Source: Nageia nagi (Eukaryota > Pinophyta). From it: a stretch of DNA of 64,000 bases. Each line of letters begins with the position of its first letter. Positions within the stretch are counted from its first letter, which is position 1. Position numbers and translations under genes: made by a program. The notes beneath the pieces were generated by a model, which was given only the letters and a program-made list of their open reading frames with translations, was not told the DNA's origin and searched no databases. Where the stretch lies: the NCBI GenBank assembly GCA_050084985.1, contig JBITNC010000001.1:108872001-108936000 (forward strand), given 5' to 3'. Below are positions 63,346-64,000 of the stretch, piece by piece.

Positions 63346-64000
63346 TTATTTATTTTTGATATTGATGTTTTTTTTGGTCGTTGAATATAATCTATTGCTT
63401 TTGAGGTAAACAAGATTACATTGTGACACACAAGCTTCTATTAATGTTTCTATAGAGTGGCACTGTCCCTGACCTGCTTTAACTTCGCTTGGTAGTTTAT
63501 AATGCACCACATGGTTGTGAATGTTTACAGCCAAGAATTTATCATGAACTGTCGCCCATAAGAAGAATTTAGCCTTAGGCTAGGCTCTAGATCTCCAAAC
63601 TCTTATCCACATCAAAGGAGACCAAGGAACCATACTAGGGTGGGTGAGGATATTGTAGGCAGAGTAAACTGAGTATTGCCTTTTCACATTAGGAGACCAA
63701 AGAAGCTGATCCTCCTCCAAGTTTCAATTTGTAGAGTAAAAACTTGGCCTATCGTTCCTCAGGATAATCCTTAGGAGTAGTATCCAAGTTACTCCATTTG
63801 GGTACCAGAGTGCCATTATTATCATGCCAATCTATGTAATCTGCCACCAATTTGTCCCTCGAAGAACTGAGATGAACTTGTAACTGATTGAACATACCTT
63901 TCTGTTGCAAGGGATCATCCATCGACCATGCATCTTCCTATAAGTGCCCTTTTTCACCTCTTCCGACTAACAATTTTAGGGAGTGCATCAATTGGGATCT
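63346..64000 (-). pseudogene. 3' end of an L1-like LINE (zinc-binding RT domain)
   Basis: The minus strand contains the plant LINE zf-RVT pattern: RQYSVYSAYNILTH, then W-x2-RVW and PKAKFFLWATVHDKFL (63480-63640). Upstream, toward 64000, lies the linker that follows RT in such elements (DKLVADYIDWHDNNGTLVPK). At least two stops and one frame change interrupt it. RT itself would lie beyond the right edge. Confidence 0.65.

Overview
The window is plant nuclear DNA made almost entirely of nested and decaying retrotransposons. The lineages present are seed-plant ones: Ty1/copia, Ty3/gypsy of the Tat lineage with a second RNase H, a short-LTR non-autonomous element, and an L1-like LINE. Very AT-rich, old, deeply nested elements with no intact host gene suggest a large genome such as a gymnosperm; that is inference. 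No intact cellular gene, rRNA, tRNA or CRISPR array is visible.

Layout. (1) An outer Tat element on the minus strand runs from its right LTR (about 51781-52690) through gag (47523-50030), protease (about 18500-18075), reverse transcriptase/RNase H, second RNase H and integrase (about 16430-13450) and two accessory reading frames called X and Y here (about 13080-10980) to a second LTR (about 2644-1738). Beyond that LTR, at 1-1720, lies another copy of the primer-binding site and 5' leader, so this is part of a tandem LTR-internal-LTR-internal array. (2) A Ty1/copia element (2770-7867, target duplication AGAAG) sits in the left copy of the duplicated segment; the right copy keeps the empty site. 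(3) A related Tat element on the plus strand (18516-47516) is inserted in the gag of the outer one. It carries gag-pol, reading frames X (40036-41166) and Y (41338-42012), and an antisense plant-mobile-domain (PMD) pseudogene (about 45640-43690). (4) Its leader received a 2.4-kb non-autonomous element (20047-22453, identical 127-bp LTRs, target duplication TTTAT) that carries a captured fragment of the splicing factor U2AF65. (5) Its RNase H region received a younger GC-richer gypsy element (29320-37404, LTRs about 1% different, target duplication ATGAG). This one has gag and no recognisable pol, but holds an antisense three-exon PMD gene with its own TATA box and poly(A) signal, plus four internal clusters of a 16-bp near-palindrome.

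To the right (53033-64000) are a decayed reading frame of unknown kind, a highly degraded gypsy-like element bounded by about 0.9-kb direct repeats (55040-61095), another decayed acidic reading frame behind a primer-binding-like site (61315-61970), and the 3' end of a LINE running off the window (63346-64000, minus).

The main biological interest is the antisense PMD module repeated in two gypsy elements, the motif clusters of the young element, the U2AF65 capture, and frames X and Y, shared by two divergent Tat copies and matching no family I recognise. All coordinates and identities were read by eye; counts of differences are approximate.
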